In this document: piece by piece, positions 33,152 to 42,599 of the stretch
Layout of the letters: each line of letters begins with the position of its first letter
How positions within the stretch are numbered: position 1 is the stretch's first letter
DNA from: Cellulosimicrobium funkei
GTDB lineage: Bacteria; Actinomycetota; Actinomycetes; Actinomycetales; Cellulomonadaceae
Direction of reading: 5' to 3'
Assembly (NCBI RefSeq): GCF_001019615.1
Contig: NZ_JNBQ01000001.1
Location: 372,001-436,000, forward strand
DNA: 64,000 nucleotides
The notes under the pieces: model-generated
Seen by the model: the letters and a program-made list of their open reading frames with translations, nothing else
The model's database searches: none
What the model was told of the DNA's origin: nothing
Program-made: the position numbers and the translations under genes

Positions 33152-34993
33152 GTGCCGCTCCGCCGTCGTGACGCCCGGGACCGACTGACCTTCGAGCTGG
33201 TCGAGTCGGCGGACGCGGACGTGGACCTCGAGGACGACGGCCATGCCTGGGGCTCCGCGAGCGGCTCCGCCCCTGCGCCACGCGGCACCGCCGGCCTCGC
33301 CTGGTCGGGCGCCGCGCGTCCGGTCGACCTCGACGCGCGCGAGCTCGGGCAGGGCGCGGCGGGCCTCGGCCTCGAGGACGTGCTCGAGGCGGACGCGCCC
33401 GACCCGGACGATCCCACGGCGGACGGGGCGCGTCCGGACTCCCCGCGGGCGTCCCGCCCCGGGCGGCGGAGGGCCGTGGTCGGCGCGGTCGCCGCCGGGG
33501 TCGCCCTCGTGCTCGGCGGGATGCTCGCGGTCGACGCGTGGCACGGCCGGGGCGACATCGCCCGTCTGCGCGCCGCGCCGGGCGGGGTCGAGCCGCTGCC
33601 CGACGCCCCGCGAGAGCAGTGGACCGCTGAGGTGGGTCTCACGGGCGGGCTCGCGCTGCTGCCCGGCAGCATGGTGACGGTGGTGGACGGGGAGGCGGTC
33701 GCCGTCTCGCTCGACAGCGGTGCGGAGCGCTGGCGGGTCGGTGTCGGGAAGGACGCGACGTGCGGGAGCGGGATCTTCTGGGCTCTGCCCTCGGGGGAGC
33801 CCGACGACACGCTCGTGTGCGTCGCCCCTGTCCGGGAGGCCCCGGGAGGGATCGTCCGGGACCGGTCGCCGGAGATCGACCCCATGACCGGACGCATCGT
33901 GGCCGCGACCTGGACGATCACGGTGGTCGACGACGACGGCGAGGTGCTGGGCCAGCGTGAGGCGAGCACGGACGGCGCGCTCCTGACCCCGGGCCCCGGC
34001 GGGACGGTCGTCCGCGCCGAGCGGGTGGGCGAGGTCCCGGCCGGCGAGGGCGCGGTGCTCGAGACGGACGACGCCACGGGGATGCCGCGCGAGATCCCGG
34101 ACGGACGTCCCGCCGTCGTCCAGGTCGAGGACGCGCTCACGGGCGACGTGCGCTGGGAGGCGGAGCTCCCCTTCGTCGCGGGGGCGGGCCAGTGCATCGC
34201 GTGGGGCGAGGCCGACGGCGAGGAGTCGATCCGAGCAGACCTGGAGAACCTGTGGACGGCGGTCGAGACGCGCCTGCTGCGTGTCGAGGGCTGCGGCGTC
34301 ACGGCATGGTTCACCCTCGACGGCACGCGCCTGGACGAGGCCGAGAACCCCGTCGACGGGGTCGTCGCGCTCTCCGACGGCACCTACTCCCGTGACCCGA
34401 TCGGCTACGACTACGGCTGGGGACCCTCGAGCGGGACCGAGCCGAACTCTGCGCCTGCGATCCTCGGGGCGGACGGGTCGGTGCGCTGGGAGCCGCCGGG
34501 CAGCGTCCTCTCGCCGTCGGCGACCGACGGGCGCCCGGTGCCGACCCTCGTGCGGGACGGTCTGGACCTCGTCGCGTTCGACGTCGAGGGCACCGAGCTG
34601 TGGCGCACGTCCGAGCAGAGCACCGCCGGCGCGGTGCTCGTCGCGGCGGGCGGGACGCTCGTCGTCAGCAACGGGTACGGTGACGGCGCCCTGGCAGGCC
34701 TCGACCTCACGACGGGCGGCGAACGCTGGTCGCTCGACCGGGAGGAGCTCATCGCGGGGCTCGAGGTCGGGTCGGGATGGTCGGCCGACGTGGCCTACAC
34801 GGACGGGTCCCGGGCGATCGTCTCCGTCTCCGACTGGGACGCGGGGACGACGTCGCTGCTCGCGCTCGACCTCGCCGACGGCGGCGTCGCGTGGACGGCG
34901 GAGACCGCCGGTCCCGACGGCGGCTCCTGGGTCGCGCCGCTCCAGGGTCGGCTGCTGCGGATGAGCGACACCGAGATCACCCGGCTCGGTTGA
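33152..34993 (+). CDS. Membrane-anchored PQQ-like beta-propeller protein, paralogue 1
   Basis: 613 residues. The cytosolic N-terminus begins VPLRRRDARDRLTFELVES, then an acidic stretch and one transmembrane helix at ~108-128. The exported part has repeated beta-propeller blades of PQQ type: MVTVVDGEAVAVSLDSGAERWRVG, ALTGDVRWEAELPF, LVVSNGYGDGALAGLDLTTGGERWSL and LLALDLADGGVAWTAET. Pairs of Cys may be bridged (DATCGSG, DTLVCVA). No catalytic residues recognised; such propellers usually bind proteins or sense ligands at the cell surface. The next gene is a paralogue in the same order and with the same promoter spacing. Confidence 0.75.
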   Translation: MPLRRRDARDRLTFELVESADADVDLEDDGHAWGSASGSAPAPRGTAGLAWSGAARPVDLDARELGQGAAGLGLEDVLEADAPDPDDPTADGARPDSPRASRPGRRRAVVGAVAAGVALVLGGMLAVDAWHGRGDIARLRAAPGGVEPLPDAPREQWTAEVGLTGGLALLPGSMVTVVDGEAVAVSLDSGAERWRVGVGKDATCGSGIFWALPSGEPDDTLVCVAPVREAPGGIVRDRSPEIDPMTGRIVAATWTITVVDDDGEVLGQREASTDGALLTPGPGGTVVRAERVGEVPAGEGAVLETDDATGMPREIPDGRPAVVQVEDALTGDVRWEAELPFVAGAGQCIAWGEADGEESIRADLENLWTAVETRLLRVEGCGVTAWFTLDGTRLDEAENPVDGVVALSDGTYSRDPIGYDYGWGPSSGTEPNSAPAILGADGSVRWEPPGSVLSPSATDGRPVPTLVRDGLDLVAFDVEGTELWRTSEQSTAGAVLVAAGGTLVVSNGYGDGALAGLDLTTGGERWSLDREELIAGLEVGSGWSADVAYTDGSRAIVSVSDWDAGTTSLLALDLADGGVAWTAETAGPDGGSWVAPLQGRLLRMSDTEITRLG

Positions 34994-35002
34994 CGGCCGT
35001 CC

Positions 35003-35008
35003 TACGCT
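35003..35008 (+). promoter_or_regulatory. Leaderless -10 (TACGCT)
   Basis: TACGCT with a 6-nt gap to the GTG at 35015; the following GTGCCGCTCCG is shared with the paralogue at 33152. Confidence 0.55.
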
Positions 35009-35014
35009 GGGGGC

Positions 35015-36733
35015 GTGCCGCTCCGACGACGAGACGGCGGTGACGACCGTCGCACGTTCGAGCTCGTCGAGTCGGCCGGGGTCGACGTGGACCCCGACCT
35101 CCTCGACGCGCCGCACCCCGTGCTGCTCGGCGCGCTCCCGCGCGACGCGCCGCCCGGTCTCGAGCCGCACGACCCGACAGGGACCGGGGGCGGCGAGGGC
35201 CTGGACGAGGTAGGCGCCGGAGGTTCCCTACCGCGCGCGCCCCGCGTGGACCGTCGGCGACGGCGATGGGTCGCCGCGGCCGTGGTGACGGGTGTCGTCG
35301 CCGTGCTCGTGGGCGGGATGCTCGTCGTCGACGCGGTGACGAGCCGTGACGCGCAGGAGCGGCTCGAGGCCGCACGCGGGGCGGTGCGCCCCCTCGACGT
35401 CGCCCCGACCGAGCGGTGGACGGCGCCGGCCGCGGCCGACCGCGGTGTGGGGTTCCTGCCGGGCCTGCTCGTGACGGTCGAGGGCGACGAGGCGGTCGCG
35501 CTCGACCTGGACACCGGCGCCGAGGCGTGGCGCGCCCCGCTTGGCGCGGACGAGGCGGTGTGCGGGTCGTGGAGCCCGTGGGAGCTGTCGAGCGTGGCGT
35601 CGCGCGAGGTCGTGTGCGTCGCGGGCACCGGGATCGGGCCGTTCTGGTACGACCCGGGTGCGCAGGCGCGGTCGGGCACGGGCGTCCCGCCGGCGAGCGT
35701 GACGGTCCTCGACGACGCGGGGCGGGTCGTCGGGGAGCGCGAGGTCGAGATCGCAGGGGCGGTCCTTGCTCCCGGTCCCGACGGCGGCCTGGTCCGGGTC
35801 GAGCGCGTCGGAGATCCGGGACCGCCGAGCGGCCCGCCCGTGTCGGTCGACCCGGGGGCCGGCGAGACGGTCGACGGCGTCGCGGGGCGCGACGTCCTCG
35901 TGACGGTCGAGGACGCCGTGACCGGCGACGTGCGCTGGCGGAGCGAGCTCCCGTTCCAGGACGTGCCGTGGTCGTGCACGTCGTGGGACGCCGAGACGGG
36001 CGGCGAGGAGATCGACCCGGACCGGCTCACGCTCGTCGCGACGGAGACGCTGGTCGACGTCGGCGGGTGCGGCGTCGCGGCGTCGTTCCTCCCCGACGGC
36101 GAGCGCCTCGACGACCCCGACCTGCCCACGGACGGCGCCGTGCCGCTCGCGGGCGGACGGTTCCTCGTGGACGCGGACCGGCAGGGCACGACCGGGGCGC
36201 TGCGGGCCGACCGCGTGCTCGACCCCGCGGGGGTGCCCGTCCTCGACGCCCCGGGCGAGGTGCTTGACCCGCAGGCGACCGACGACCCGGCGCCCGGCGT
36301 GCTGTTCGTGCGCGACGGGATCGACCTGCGCGCGTACGACGACGAGGGCGCGCGCCTGTGGACCTACGACGGCGCACGCGTCCCGGAGGCCGTCTACGTG
36401 CTCGCCGAGGGCACGGCCGTCGTCGGGACGGCGAGCACGGTCCTCGGCCTCGACGCGCTGTCCGGAGAGCAGACGTGGTCGCGGTTCCTCGACGACCTCG
36501 GGGGCGACGAGGGCCGCTCGGCCATGGTGACGCAGGCCTTCACGGACGGGCGGTGCGCGATCCTCGTGCTCGTCGACCCGTCCACGGGCACGCACCCGCG
36601 CGTGGTCGCGCTCGAGCTGTCGTCGGGATCGGTCGCCTGGGAGCAGGACCTCGAGGGCGAGTGGGCGTCGTTCGTCCCCGCGCAGGGCCGGCTCTTGCGC
36701 TGGGACGGCCAGACGGTCGCGCTGCTGGGCTGA
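35015..36733 (+). CDS. Membrane-anchored PQQ-like beta-propeller protein, paralogue 2
   Basis: 572 residues. Same plan as the upstream gene: VPLRRRDGGDDRRTFELVES, one transmembrane helix at ~85-107 followed by a conserved GGMLVVDA, and propeller blades LLVTVEGDEAVALDLDTGAEAWRAPLG, AVTGDVRWRSELPF, and VVALELSSGSVAWEQDLEGEW. Conserved Cys pairs (EAVCGSW, REVVCVA, WSCTSWD) match those of paralogue 1. The tandem pair probably arose by duplication and has since diverged; each copy has its own leaderless promoter. Function unknown. Confidence 0.75.
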   Translation: MPLRRRDGGDDRRTFELVESAGVDVDPDLLDAPHPVLLGALPRDAPPGLEPHDPTGTGGGEGLDEVGAGGSLPRAPRVDRRRRRWVAAAVVTGVVAVLVGGMLVVDAVTSRDAQERLEAARGAVRPLDVAPTERWTAPAAADRGVGFLPGLLVTVEGDEAVALDLDTGAEAWRAPLGADEAVCGSWSPWELSSVASREVVCVAGTGIGPFWYDPGAQARSGTGVPPASVTVLDDAGRVVGEREVEIAGAVLAPGPDGGLVRVERVGDPGPPSGPPVSVDPGAGETVDGVAGRDVLVTVEDAVTGDVRWRSELPFQDVPWSCTSWDAETGGEEIDPDRLTLVATETLVDVGGCGVAASFLPDGERLDDPDLPTDGAVPLAGGRFLVDADRQGTTGALRADRVLDPAGVPVLDAPGEVLDPQATDDPAPGVLFVRDGIDLRAYDDEGARLWTYDGARVPEAVYVLAEGTAVVGTASTVLGLDALSGEQTWSRFLDDLGGDEGRSAMVTQAFTDGRCAILVLVDPSTGTHPRVVALELSSGSVAWEQDLEGEWASFVPAQGRLLRWDGQTVALLG

Positions 36734-36753
36734 GGCGCGGCGCGCCCGCGAGC

Positions 36754-37689
36754 TCACCCGACGAGCACCGCGTCCCGCGGGAGGGCGGCCCAGCCGGTCC
36801 GGCGCGCGACCAGGTCGGTCCAGCCGAGCCGGCCGGTGGGCGACCACGTCATCACGTAGCGCCCGGGCCGGAGGCGGTCGTCCGTCGCCCACAGCCCGGC
36901 GAGCGCCGCCTCGGCGGTCCGGTCGCCCGCGTCGGCCAGGAGCGTGAGCTCGGCGACCCGGTCGGTGAGCGCGAGGACGGCCGGGTCCGGCGCGGCGCCG
37001 GGCATCGTGGCCGCGCCCCACACGTCCCACAGGAGGAGCTCGTGCTGCTGCCGGTGCGCGAGGTCGGCGAGCACGTACCGCTGGACGAACCCCGGACCGG
37101 CCAGCCAGGGCACGTCGGGGCCGGCGCCGTGGTCGGCGAGGTCGCGGCGCCCGGCGCGGTACGCCGTCCAGACCTCGGCGGCGGTCTCGAAGGGCGCGCC
37201 CTCGCCCGTCGGCAGGTCGTGGAGGTCGAACGCGCGGGACCCCTGCTCGAGCTCCGGGTCGGACCGGACCCAGCGCTCGCCGTCGTGCCGCTCGACGACG
37301 ACGTGGTCGTGGTGGAACCCACCCTCGCCGAGGTAGTCCGTGAACCCGAGCCGCGTGCGCGCGGGGACGTCGTGCTCACGGAGCACGGCGACGGCGAGGA
37401 GGGAGTGGTCCCGGCAGCACCCGCCGGCCTGCTGCTCGGGGGAGCGCGGCGCGTCGAGCGGGCCCGGCGCGCGCTCCACGACCGCGTCCAGGGTCGACGC
37501 GACCCACCGCCGGTCGACGTCGTCGAGCTGTGCGGGGGTGGGTGCGGTCGCCCCGGCGCGGTAGTGCACGACGGCGGTCGTCACCGCGGCGTGCAGGCGC
37601 GCCGGGTCGGGCGTCACGGCGGCGAGCAGCGGGGCGTGGCGGCCAGGGTCGGAGTACGGGCTGTGGTCGGCGTAGCGGGAGACGTCCAT
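36754..37689 (-). CDS. Transglutaminase-like domain protein
   Basis: 311 residues. The transglutaminase-core triad is visible: Cys91 or Cys92 in GGCCRDHSLLAVAVLREHDVPAR, His129 in FHHDHVVVE, and Asp144 in WVRSDPEL. The spacing fits prokaryotic transglutaminase/protease superfamily members, which are often cysteine proteases or peptide N-glycanase-like enzymes rather than crosslinkers. No signal peptide, so cytosolic. The C-terminal half is rich in Ala/Leu helices. Convergent with beta-propeller paralogue 2. Confidence 0.75.
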   Translation of the reverse strand: MDVSRYADHSPYSDPGRHAPLLAAVTPDPARLHAAVTTAVVHYRAGATAPTPAQLDDVDRRWVASTLDAVVERAPGPLDAPRSPEQQAGGCCRDHSLLAVAVLREHDVPARTRLGFTDYLGEGGFHHDHVVVERHDGERWVRSDPELEQGSRAFDLHDLPTGEGAPFETAAEVWTAYRAGRRDLADHGAGPDVPWLAGPGFVQRYVLADLAHRQQHELLLWDVWGAATMPGAAPDPAVLALTDRVAELTLLADAGDRTAEAALAGLWATDDRLRPGRYVMTWSPTGRLGWTDLVARRTGWAALPRDAVLVG

Positions 37690-37695
37690 GCGCCG

Positions 37696-37701
37696 ACCCT
37701 C
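37696..37701 (-). promoter_or_regulatory. Leaderless -10 (GAGGGT)
   Basis: GAGGGT on the minus strand, 6 nt before the ATG at 37689; a weak match, supported by the spacing. Confidence 0.35.
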
Positions 37702-37829
37702 GGCCCCGCCCCAGGGGCAGGGTCAAGCCTCCTTCCGGTGGCGGTGCGGTGGCCCCCGACCTACGGTCGGCGCAGCCGCTCGGCGTCGAGCGCGCGAGCC
37801 GTGCACCGACCGACCAGGGAGCCTGAGCC

Positions 37830-39299
37830 ATGTCCGACGCGAGTACCGGGTCGAGCACCGACGAGAGCACGGCGACGAGCGCCAGGGCCGACGCGCTGGC
37901 GGCGGCGGTCGCCGCGGTGAGCACGCCCTCGCCGGTGGACACCCCGCTCGGGCGGTTCGAGCTGGTCGACGGGGTGCCGACCCCGGAGTCGGTCGAGCGG
38001 CTGTACGGGTCGCTCGACTTCCTGCGCGGCGTGGAGGCGTTCCTCAGCGCGATGCCCGGCGCGTCGCTCGTGGCGATGCGGCGCGGGTTCCGCGAGCTCG
38101 GCCTCCTGCGCTCGAACCAGGTCGGGTACACCGACCCGCGGGCCGACTCGGGCGGGATCTTCCTCACGCCGAACACGGCGACCACGTACGGGTCGCTCTT
38201 CGTCGACCTGCGCGAGACGGGCCCGCTCGTCATCGAGCCCCCCAAGAACTCGCTGTGCGTGGTCGACGACTTCTGGTTCCGCTACGTCGCCGACATGGGC
38301 ATCGCGGGTCCGGACCGCGGCGAGGGCGGTCGCTACCTGTTCCTCCCGCCCGGCTACGACGGCGAGGTCCCGGACGGCTACTTCGTCTACCGGACGCCCA
38401 CGTTCACCAACTGGGTCGTGCTGCGCGCCCTGGGCGGCGTCCCGGCGATGAAGGAGACGCGGATCTACCCGCTCGCCGACGCGGGGGACCCGCCCCCGAC
38501 CGAGTTCGTCAACATCGCGGGCACGCGCGTCAACACGGTCCACGCCAACGACGCCTCGTTCTTCGACGAGGTCGCCGAGATCGTCGCGGAGGAGCCGACG
38601 AGCGCGCTCGACCCCGAGCGCGCCGGGCTGCTGCGCGCCGTCGGCATCGTGCCCGGGCGTGCGTTCGACCCGAGCCCGGAGCTGCGCGCGACGCTCGACA
38701 CGGCGGCACGGGCGGGGGCAGCGATCAGCCGCGCGCTCGTCTACTCGCCGCGCGACCCCGAGGCGCGGATCGCGCCCGGATCGAGCTGGCTCCAGGCGTT
38801 CCTCGGCGGGTCGTACGAGTTCCTCGCCGACGGGGCGCGCCTGCTCGACGCGCGCGCGCAGTTCCACTTCTTCGCGACCGTCATCACGCCGGCGATGGCC
38901 CACGCCCAGGTCGGGGCCGGGTCGGCGTACGCGTACACGGCGCACGACGCGCAGGGCCGGATCCTCGACGGCGCGCGCACGTACCGGCTCGTGCTGCCGC
39001 CGAACCCGCCCGCGAAGAACTTCTGGTCGGTGGACCTCTACGACACCCAGACCCGCTCTCTGCTCCAGACCGACGACCCGTACCCGAGCCTCCTGAGCCT
39101 CAGCGGCACGGTCGCGACGGAGGAGGACGGCAGCACCGTGCTGTGGTTCGGCCCGGAGCCGCCCGCGGGACGAGAGAGCAACTGGGTCGGGACGGTCCCG
39201 GGCCGGTCGTGGTTCCCCATGCTGCGCCTCTACGGGCCGCTCGAGCCGTGGTTCGACCGCACGTGGCTCCCGGGGGACCTGGAGCTGGTCGAGGACTGA
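37830..39299 (+). CDS. DUF1254/DUF1214 domain-containing protein
   Basis: 489 residues from an ATG behind CAGGGAGCC. The N-terminal DUF1254 region has GVEAFLSAMPGASLVAMRRGF and NTATTYGSLFVDLRETGPLVIE; the C-terminal DUF1214 region has GAGSAYAYTAHDAQGRILDGARTYRLVLPPNPPAKNFWSVDLYD and WFGPEPPAGRESNWV. The two domains together form a two-lobed beta protein found in many soil bacteria, of unknown biochemical role. No signal peptide is seen here, although many homologues are exported. Confidence 0.85.
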   Translation: MSDASTGSSTDESTATSARADALAAAVAAVSTPSPVDTPLGRFELVDGVPTPESVERLYGSLDFLRGVEAFLSAMPGASLVAMRRGFRELGLLRSNQVGYTDPRADSGGIFLTPNTATTYGSLFVDLRETGPLVIEPPKNSLCVVDDFWFRYVADMGIAGPDRGEGGRYLFLPPGYDGEVPDGYFVYRTPTFTNWVVLRALGGVPAMKETRIYPLADAGDPPPTEFVNIAGTRVNTVHANDASFFDEVAEIVAEEPTSALDPERAGLLRAVGIVPGRAFDPSPELRATLDTAARAGAAISRALVYSPRDPEARIAPGSSWLQAFLGGSYEFLADGARLLDARAQFHFFATVITPAMAHAQVGAGSAYAYTAHDAQGRILDGARTYRLVLPPNPPAKNFWSVDLYDTQTRSLLQTDDPYPSLLSLSGTVATEEDGSTVLWFGPEPPAGRESNWVGTVPGRSWFPMLRLYGPLEPWFDRTWLPGDLELVED

Positions 39300-39303
39300 C
39301 GGG

Positions 39304-40140
39304 CTAGCGGGCCGAGTGCGGTCCGGCGGCGAGCGCGACGTCCGCGACGACGGCGTCCGGCTCGTCGGACCACGGGACCGCGTACACCTCGCGCGACGTG
39401 GCGTGCGCCAGCCCGGTCGCGACGCGCAGCGCGTCGAGATACCCGACGATCTGCGGGAAGCGGCAGTCGCGCGAGGGGACCTCGACGTACGCCTCCGTGC
39501 GGGCCGGGTCCTCGCGGAGCACGACCGGCCCGGCGGGGACGACCGCCCCGCGGTACGGGACGCACGCCTCGACCCGCCCGGGTACGTCGCGGCCGACGGG
39601 CGAGTGGTAGATCACCCAGTGCGCGGCGCCCGCCTCCGCCCCGGCCGCGGCGAGGTGCGCGCGGATGGTCAGCAGGTCGGCGCTGAACGTGGGGACGAGG
39701 TCGTCCTGGGTCGTGGACGACGTGATCGTGGCGACCGTGCACGCGGGGACCTCGCGCCACCGGACCTCGGCCTCCCCGCGCCCGGTCGCGAGCGCACGCG
39801 CGAGCTCCTCCGCGGTCGCGCGCTGTTCCGCGAGTGCCCGCTGCCGCTCGTCCCACCACCCGAGGAGGACGTCGCGCACGTCGCGCGGGTCGGCGTCGAG
39901 CACCTCGGGGACGCGCGCGAGCGGCACGTCGATCCGGCGCAGGAGCGCCAGGGCGCGGCCTCGCTCGACCTGCTCGGGCGCGTACGCGCGGTAGCCCGTG
40001 CGGGGGTCGACGCCGGCCGGGACGAGGAGGCCGTTGGCGTCGTAGAGCCGCAGCGCCTTGATGGACAGCCCCGACGCGCGCACCATCTCGCCGCTCGTGA
40101 GCGTCCCCGCCGTCGGGCGGTCCCCCTGCTCCTGCGTCAC
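39304..40140 (-). CDS. MerR family regulator with GyrI-like effector domain
   Basis: 278 residues from a GTG. MerR winged helix at residues 14-85: LTSGEMVRASGLSIKALRLYDANGLLVP, TGYRAYAPEQVERGRALALLRRIDVPLARV. A dimerisation helix follows, then a GyrI/BmrR-like ligand-binding domain with WVIYHSPVGRDVPGRVEACVPYRG and DCRFPQIVGYLDAL. This architecture matches multidrug-type regulators (BltR/BmrR/TipA group). It is divergent from the oligopeptidase gene 73 bp away. Convergent with the DUF1254 gene with a 4-nt gap. Confidence 0.88.
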   Translation of the reverse strand: MTQEQGDRPTAGTLTSGEMVRASGLSIKALRLYDANGLLVPAGVDPRTGYRAYAPEQVERGRALALLRRIDVPLARVPEVLDADPRDVRDVLLGWWDERQRALAEQRATAEELARALATGRGEAEVRWREVPACTVATITSSTTQDDLVPTFSADLLTIRAHLAAAGAEAGAAHWVIYHSPVGRDVPGRVEACVPYRGAVVPAGPVVLREDPARTEAYVEVPSRDCRFPQIVGYLDALRVATGLAHATSREVYAVPWSDEPDAVVADVALAAGPHSAR

Positions 40141-40146
40141 GCGTCG

Positions 40147-40152
40147 AGCGTA
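40147..40152 (-). promoter_or_regulatory. Leaderless -10 (TACGCT) for merR gene
   Basis: TACGCT on the minus strand, 6 nt before the GTG at 40140. I saw no clear MerR-type dyad with a 19-20 bp spacer in the 73-bp divergent gap. Confidence 0.5.
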
Positions 40153-40201
40153 ACGACGGGAGCAGGCCGTGCCACGGCGACGGCGCGCCGCCGGGCGGCA
40201 C

Positions 40202-40207
40202 TACCCT
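40202..40207 (+). promoter_or_regulatory. Leaderless -10 (TACCCT)
   Basis: TACCCT with a 6-nt gap to the ATG at 40214; decides this start over upstream in-frame codons. Confidence 0.55.
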
Positions 40208-40213
40208 GGCCAG

Positions 40214-42592
40214 ATGCCTGACGACCTCACGCAGACCGCCACGCCGACCCCCGCGGAGCGGGAGGAGCCGCAGGCGCCCGTCGCGCCGCGCCGCCCGGCG
40301 CCGCGCACGCACCACGGGGAGACCGTGGACGACGACTACGAGTGGCTGCGGGACAAGGAGTCGCCCGAGGTCGTCGCGCACCTCGAGGCCGAGAACGCGT
40401 ACACCGAGGCGCGGCTCGCGCACCTCGAGCCGCTGCGCGAGCGGATCTTCGAGGAGATCAAGGCGCGCACGCTCGAGACCGACCTGTCGGTGCCCGTGCG
40501 CCAGGGCGCGCACTGGTACTACGCGCGCACGGTCGAGGGCTCGCAGTACCCGATCCGGGCACGCGCGCCGATCGACACGAGCCTCGGCAGCGACGCGCCG
40601 TCGTCCTGGGTGCCGCCCGTGCTGGAGCCGGGCGTGCCCGTGCCGGGCGAGCAGGTGCTGCTCGACGACAACGTCGAGGCTGAGGGCCACGACTTCTTCT
40701 CGCTCGGGTCGTTCGACGTGTCGGTCGACGGGACGCGGCTCGCGTACGCGGTCGACGTCGTCGGTGACGAGCGGTACACGCTGCGGATCCGTGACCTGGA
40801 GTCCGGCACCGACCTCGTCGACGAGGTCCCGGGCACGTTCCCGGGCGCCGTCTTCTCCCCGGACGGGCGGTACGTCTTCTACCCGACGGTCGACGACGCG
40901 TGGCGGCCCTGGCGCGTGTGGCGCCACGAGGTGGGCACCCCGGCGACGCAGGACGTCGTCGTGTTCGAGGAGCCCGACGAGCGCTACTGGGTCGGCGTCG
41001 GCGTCTCGCGCTCGCAGCGGTTCGTGCAGATCGACGTCGGCTCGAAGATCACGTCGGAGACCTGGCTGATCGACGCCGCGGACCCGACCGGCGAGCCGCG
41101 GGTCGTGTGGCCGCGCCGCGAGGGCGTCGAGTACACGGTCGAGCACGCCGTCGTCCCGGCGACCTGGCTCCCGGCCGACCCTGCGGAGGTGTCCCCTCCC
41201 GAGGCCGCGACGGGCGACGACCGCAGGGCCGACGGGGAGCAGGCCCAGGGTCGCGACGTGCTGCTCGTGCTGCACAACGACGGCGCGGAGAACTTCGAGC
41301 TCGTCGTGACCGGCGTGCCCGACGGCGACGACTCCGCGGGCGGGCCGGCCGGCCCGGGCGACGCGACCGTCGTCGTGCCGCACGACCCGGAGACGCGGCT
41401 CGAGGGTGTCGACGCGTTCGCCGGGCACCTCGTGGTGTCCTACCGGCGCGACGCGCTGTCGCGGGTCGGGGTGATCGACCTCGCGAGCACCGAGCCGCCG
41501 CGCCCCGCGGGCCTGCCGACGCCGATCCGCACGGGCGACACCCCGGCACCCACGGGCGACCACTGGCACGTGCACGAGGTCGCGTTCGACGAGCCGCTGT
41601 ACACCGCGGCGCTCGCCGGGAACCCGGAGTGGGACCAGCCGAACGTCCGCCTGTCCTACGCGAGCTTCGTCACGCCGTCGACCGTGTACGACCTGCGGGT
41701 CGAGACCGACGAGCTCACGCTCCTCAAGCAGCAGCCCGTGCTCGGCGGGTACGAGGCCGCGGACTACGTGCAGCGCCGCGAGTGGGCCACGGCCGAGGAC
41801 GGCACGCAGGTGCCCGTCTCGCTCGTGTGGCGGCGCGACGCCGTCGGGCTCGACGCGACGGGCACGGGCGCGGAGCCCGCGCCGCTGCTGCTCTACGGGT
41901 ACGGCTCGTACGAGATCAGCATCGACCCGGGGTTCTCGATCTCTCGACTGTCGCTGCTGGACCGCGGGGTCGTGTTCGCCGTCGCGCACGTGCGCGGCGG
42001 CGGCGAGATGGGGCGACGCTGGTACGACGAGGGCAAGACGCTCGCCAAGCGCACCACCTTCACGGACTTCGTCGCGGTCGCGCGGCACCTCGTCGACGCG
42101 GGCTGGACGAGCCCCGAGCGCCTCGTGGCGCAGGGCGGCTCCGCGGGCGGGCTGCTCATGGGCGCGGTGACCAACCTCGCGCCCGAGCTGTTCGCGGGCG
42201 TGCTCGCGCAGGTCCCGTTCGTCGACGCGCTCACCTCGATCCTCGACCCGTCCCTGCCGCTGACCGTCGTCGAGTGGGACGAGTGGGGAGACCCCCTGCA
42301 CGACCCCGAGGTCTACCGGTACATGCGCACGTACACGCCGTACGAGAACGTGCCCGACGACGCGGCCCACTACCCGCGGATCCTCGCCGTGACGTCGTTC
42401 CACGACACGCGCGTGCTCTACGTCGAGCCGGCCAAGTGGGTCGCGCGCCTGCGGGCGGCCGGGGCCCCCGCGCTGCTGAAGATCGAGATGCACGCCGGGC
42501 ACGGCGGCGTCTCGGGCCGGTACGAGGGCTGGCGCGAGGTCGCGTACGAGGACGCGTGGGTCCTCGACGTGCTCGGGCTCGCGGCGCGGTGA
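40214..42592 (+). CDS. ptrB: Oligopeptidase B-type serine peptidase (S9A)
   Basis: 792 residues. An N-terminal seven-bladed propeller (residues ~75-490) caps a C-terminal alpha/beta hydrolase. Visible landmarks: DDDYEWLRDKESPEVVAHLEAENAYTE, LLLYGYGSYEISIDPGFS, FAVAHVRGGGEMGRRWYDEGK, catalytic Ser in AQGGSAGGLLMGAV, FHDTRVLYVEPAKW, and catalytic His in EMHAGHGGVSGRYE. Oligopeptidase B cuts short peptides after Arg/Lys. The propeller carries a ~40-residue insertion around APTPAE-like Pro/Ala-rich sequence (DPAEVSPPEAATGDDRRADGEQAQG). Cytosolic. Confidence 0.9.
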   Translation: MPDDLTQTATPTPAEREEPQAPVAPRRPAPRTHHGETVDDDYEWLRDKESPEVVAHLEAENAYTEARLAHLEPLRERIFEEIKARTLETDLSVPVRQGAHWYYARTVEGSQYPIRARAPIDTSLGSDAPSSWVPPVLEPGVPVPGEQVLLDDNVEAEGHDFFSLGSFDVSVDGTRLAYAVDVVGDERYTLRIRDLESGTDLVDEVPGTFPGAVFSPDGRYVFYPTVDDAWRPWRVWRHEVGTPATQDVVVFEEPDERYWVGVGVSRSQRFVQIDVGSKITSETWLIDAADPTGEPRVVWPRREGVEYTVEHAVVPATWLPADPAEVSPPEAATGDDRRADGEQAQGRDVLLVLHNDGAENFELVVTGVPDGDDSAGGPAGPGDATVVVPHDPETRLEGVDAFAGHLVVSYRRDALSRVGVIDLASTEPPRPAGLPTPIRTGDTPAPTGDHWHVHEVAFDEPLYTAALAGNPEWDQPNVRLSYASFVTPSTVYDLRVETDELTLLKQQPVLGGYEAADYVQRREWATAEDGTQVPVSLVWRRDAVGLDATGTGAEPAPLLLYGYGSYEISIDPGFSISRLSLLDRGVVFAVAHVRGGGEMGRRWYDEGKTLAKRTTFTDFVAVARHLVDAGWTSPERLVAQGGSAGGLLMGAVTNLAPELFAGVLAQVPFVDALTSILDPSLPLTVVEWDEWGDPLHDPEVYRYMRTYTPYENVPDDAAHYPRILAVTSFHDTRVLYVEPAKWVARLRAAGAPALLKIEMHAGHGGVSGRYEGWREVAYEDAWVLDVLGLAAR

Positions 42593-42599
42593 CGGTCGG

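Noticed and set aside
39230-42502. 1090-codon minus-strand frame
   Set aside because: Antisense to the oligopeptidase gene and out of frame with the real MerR gene, whose winged helix and leaderless promoter are clear.
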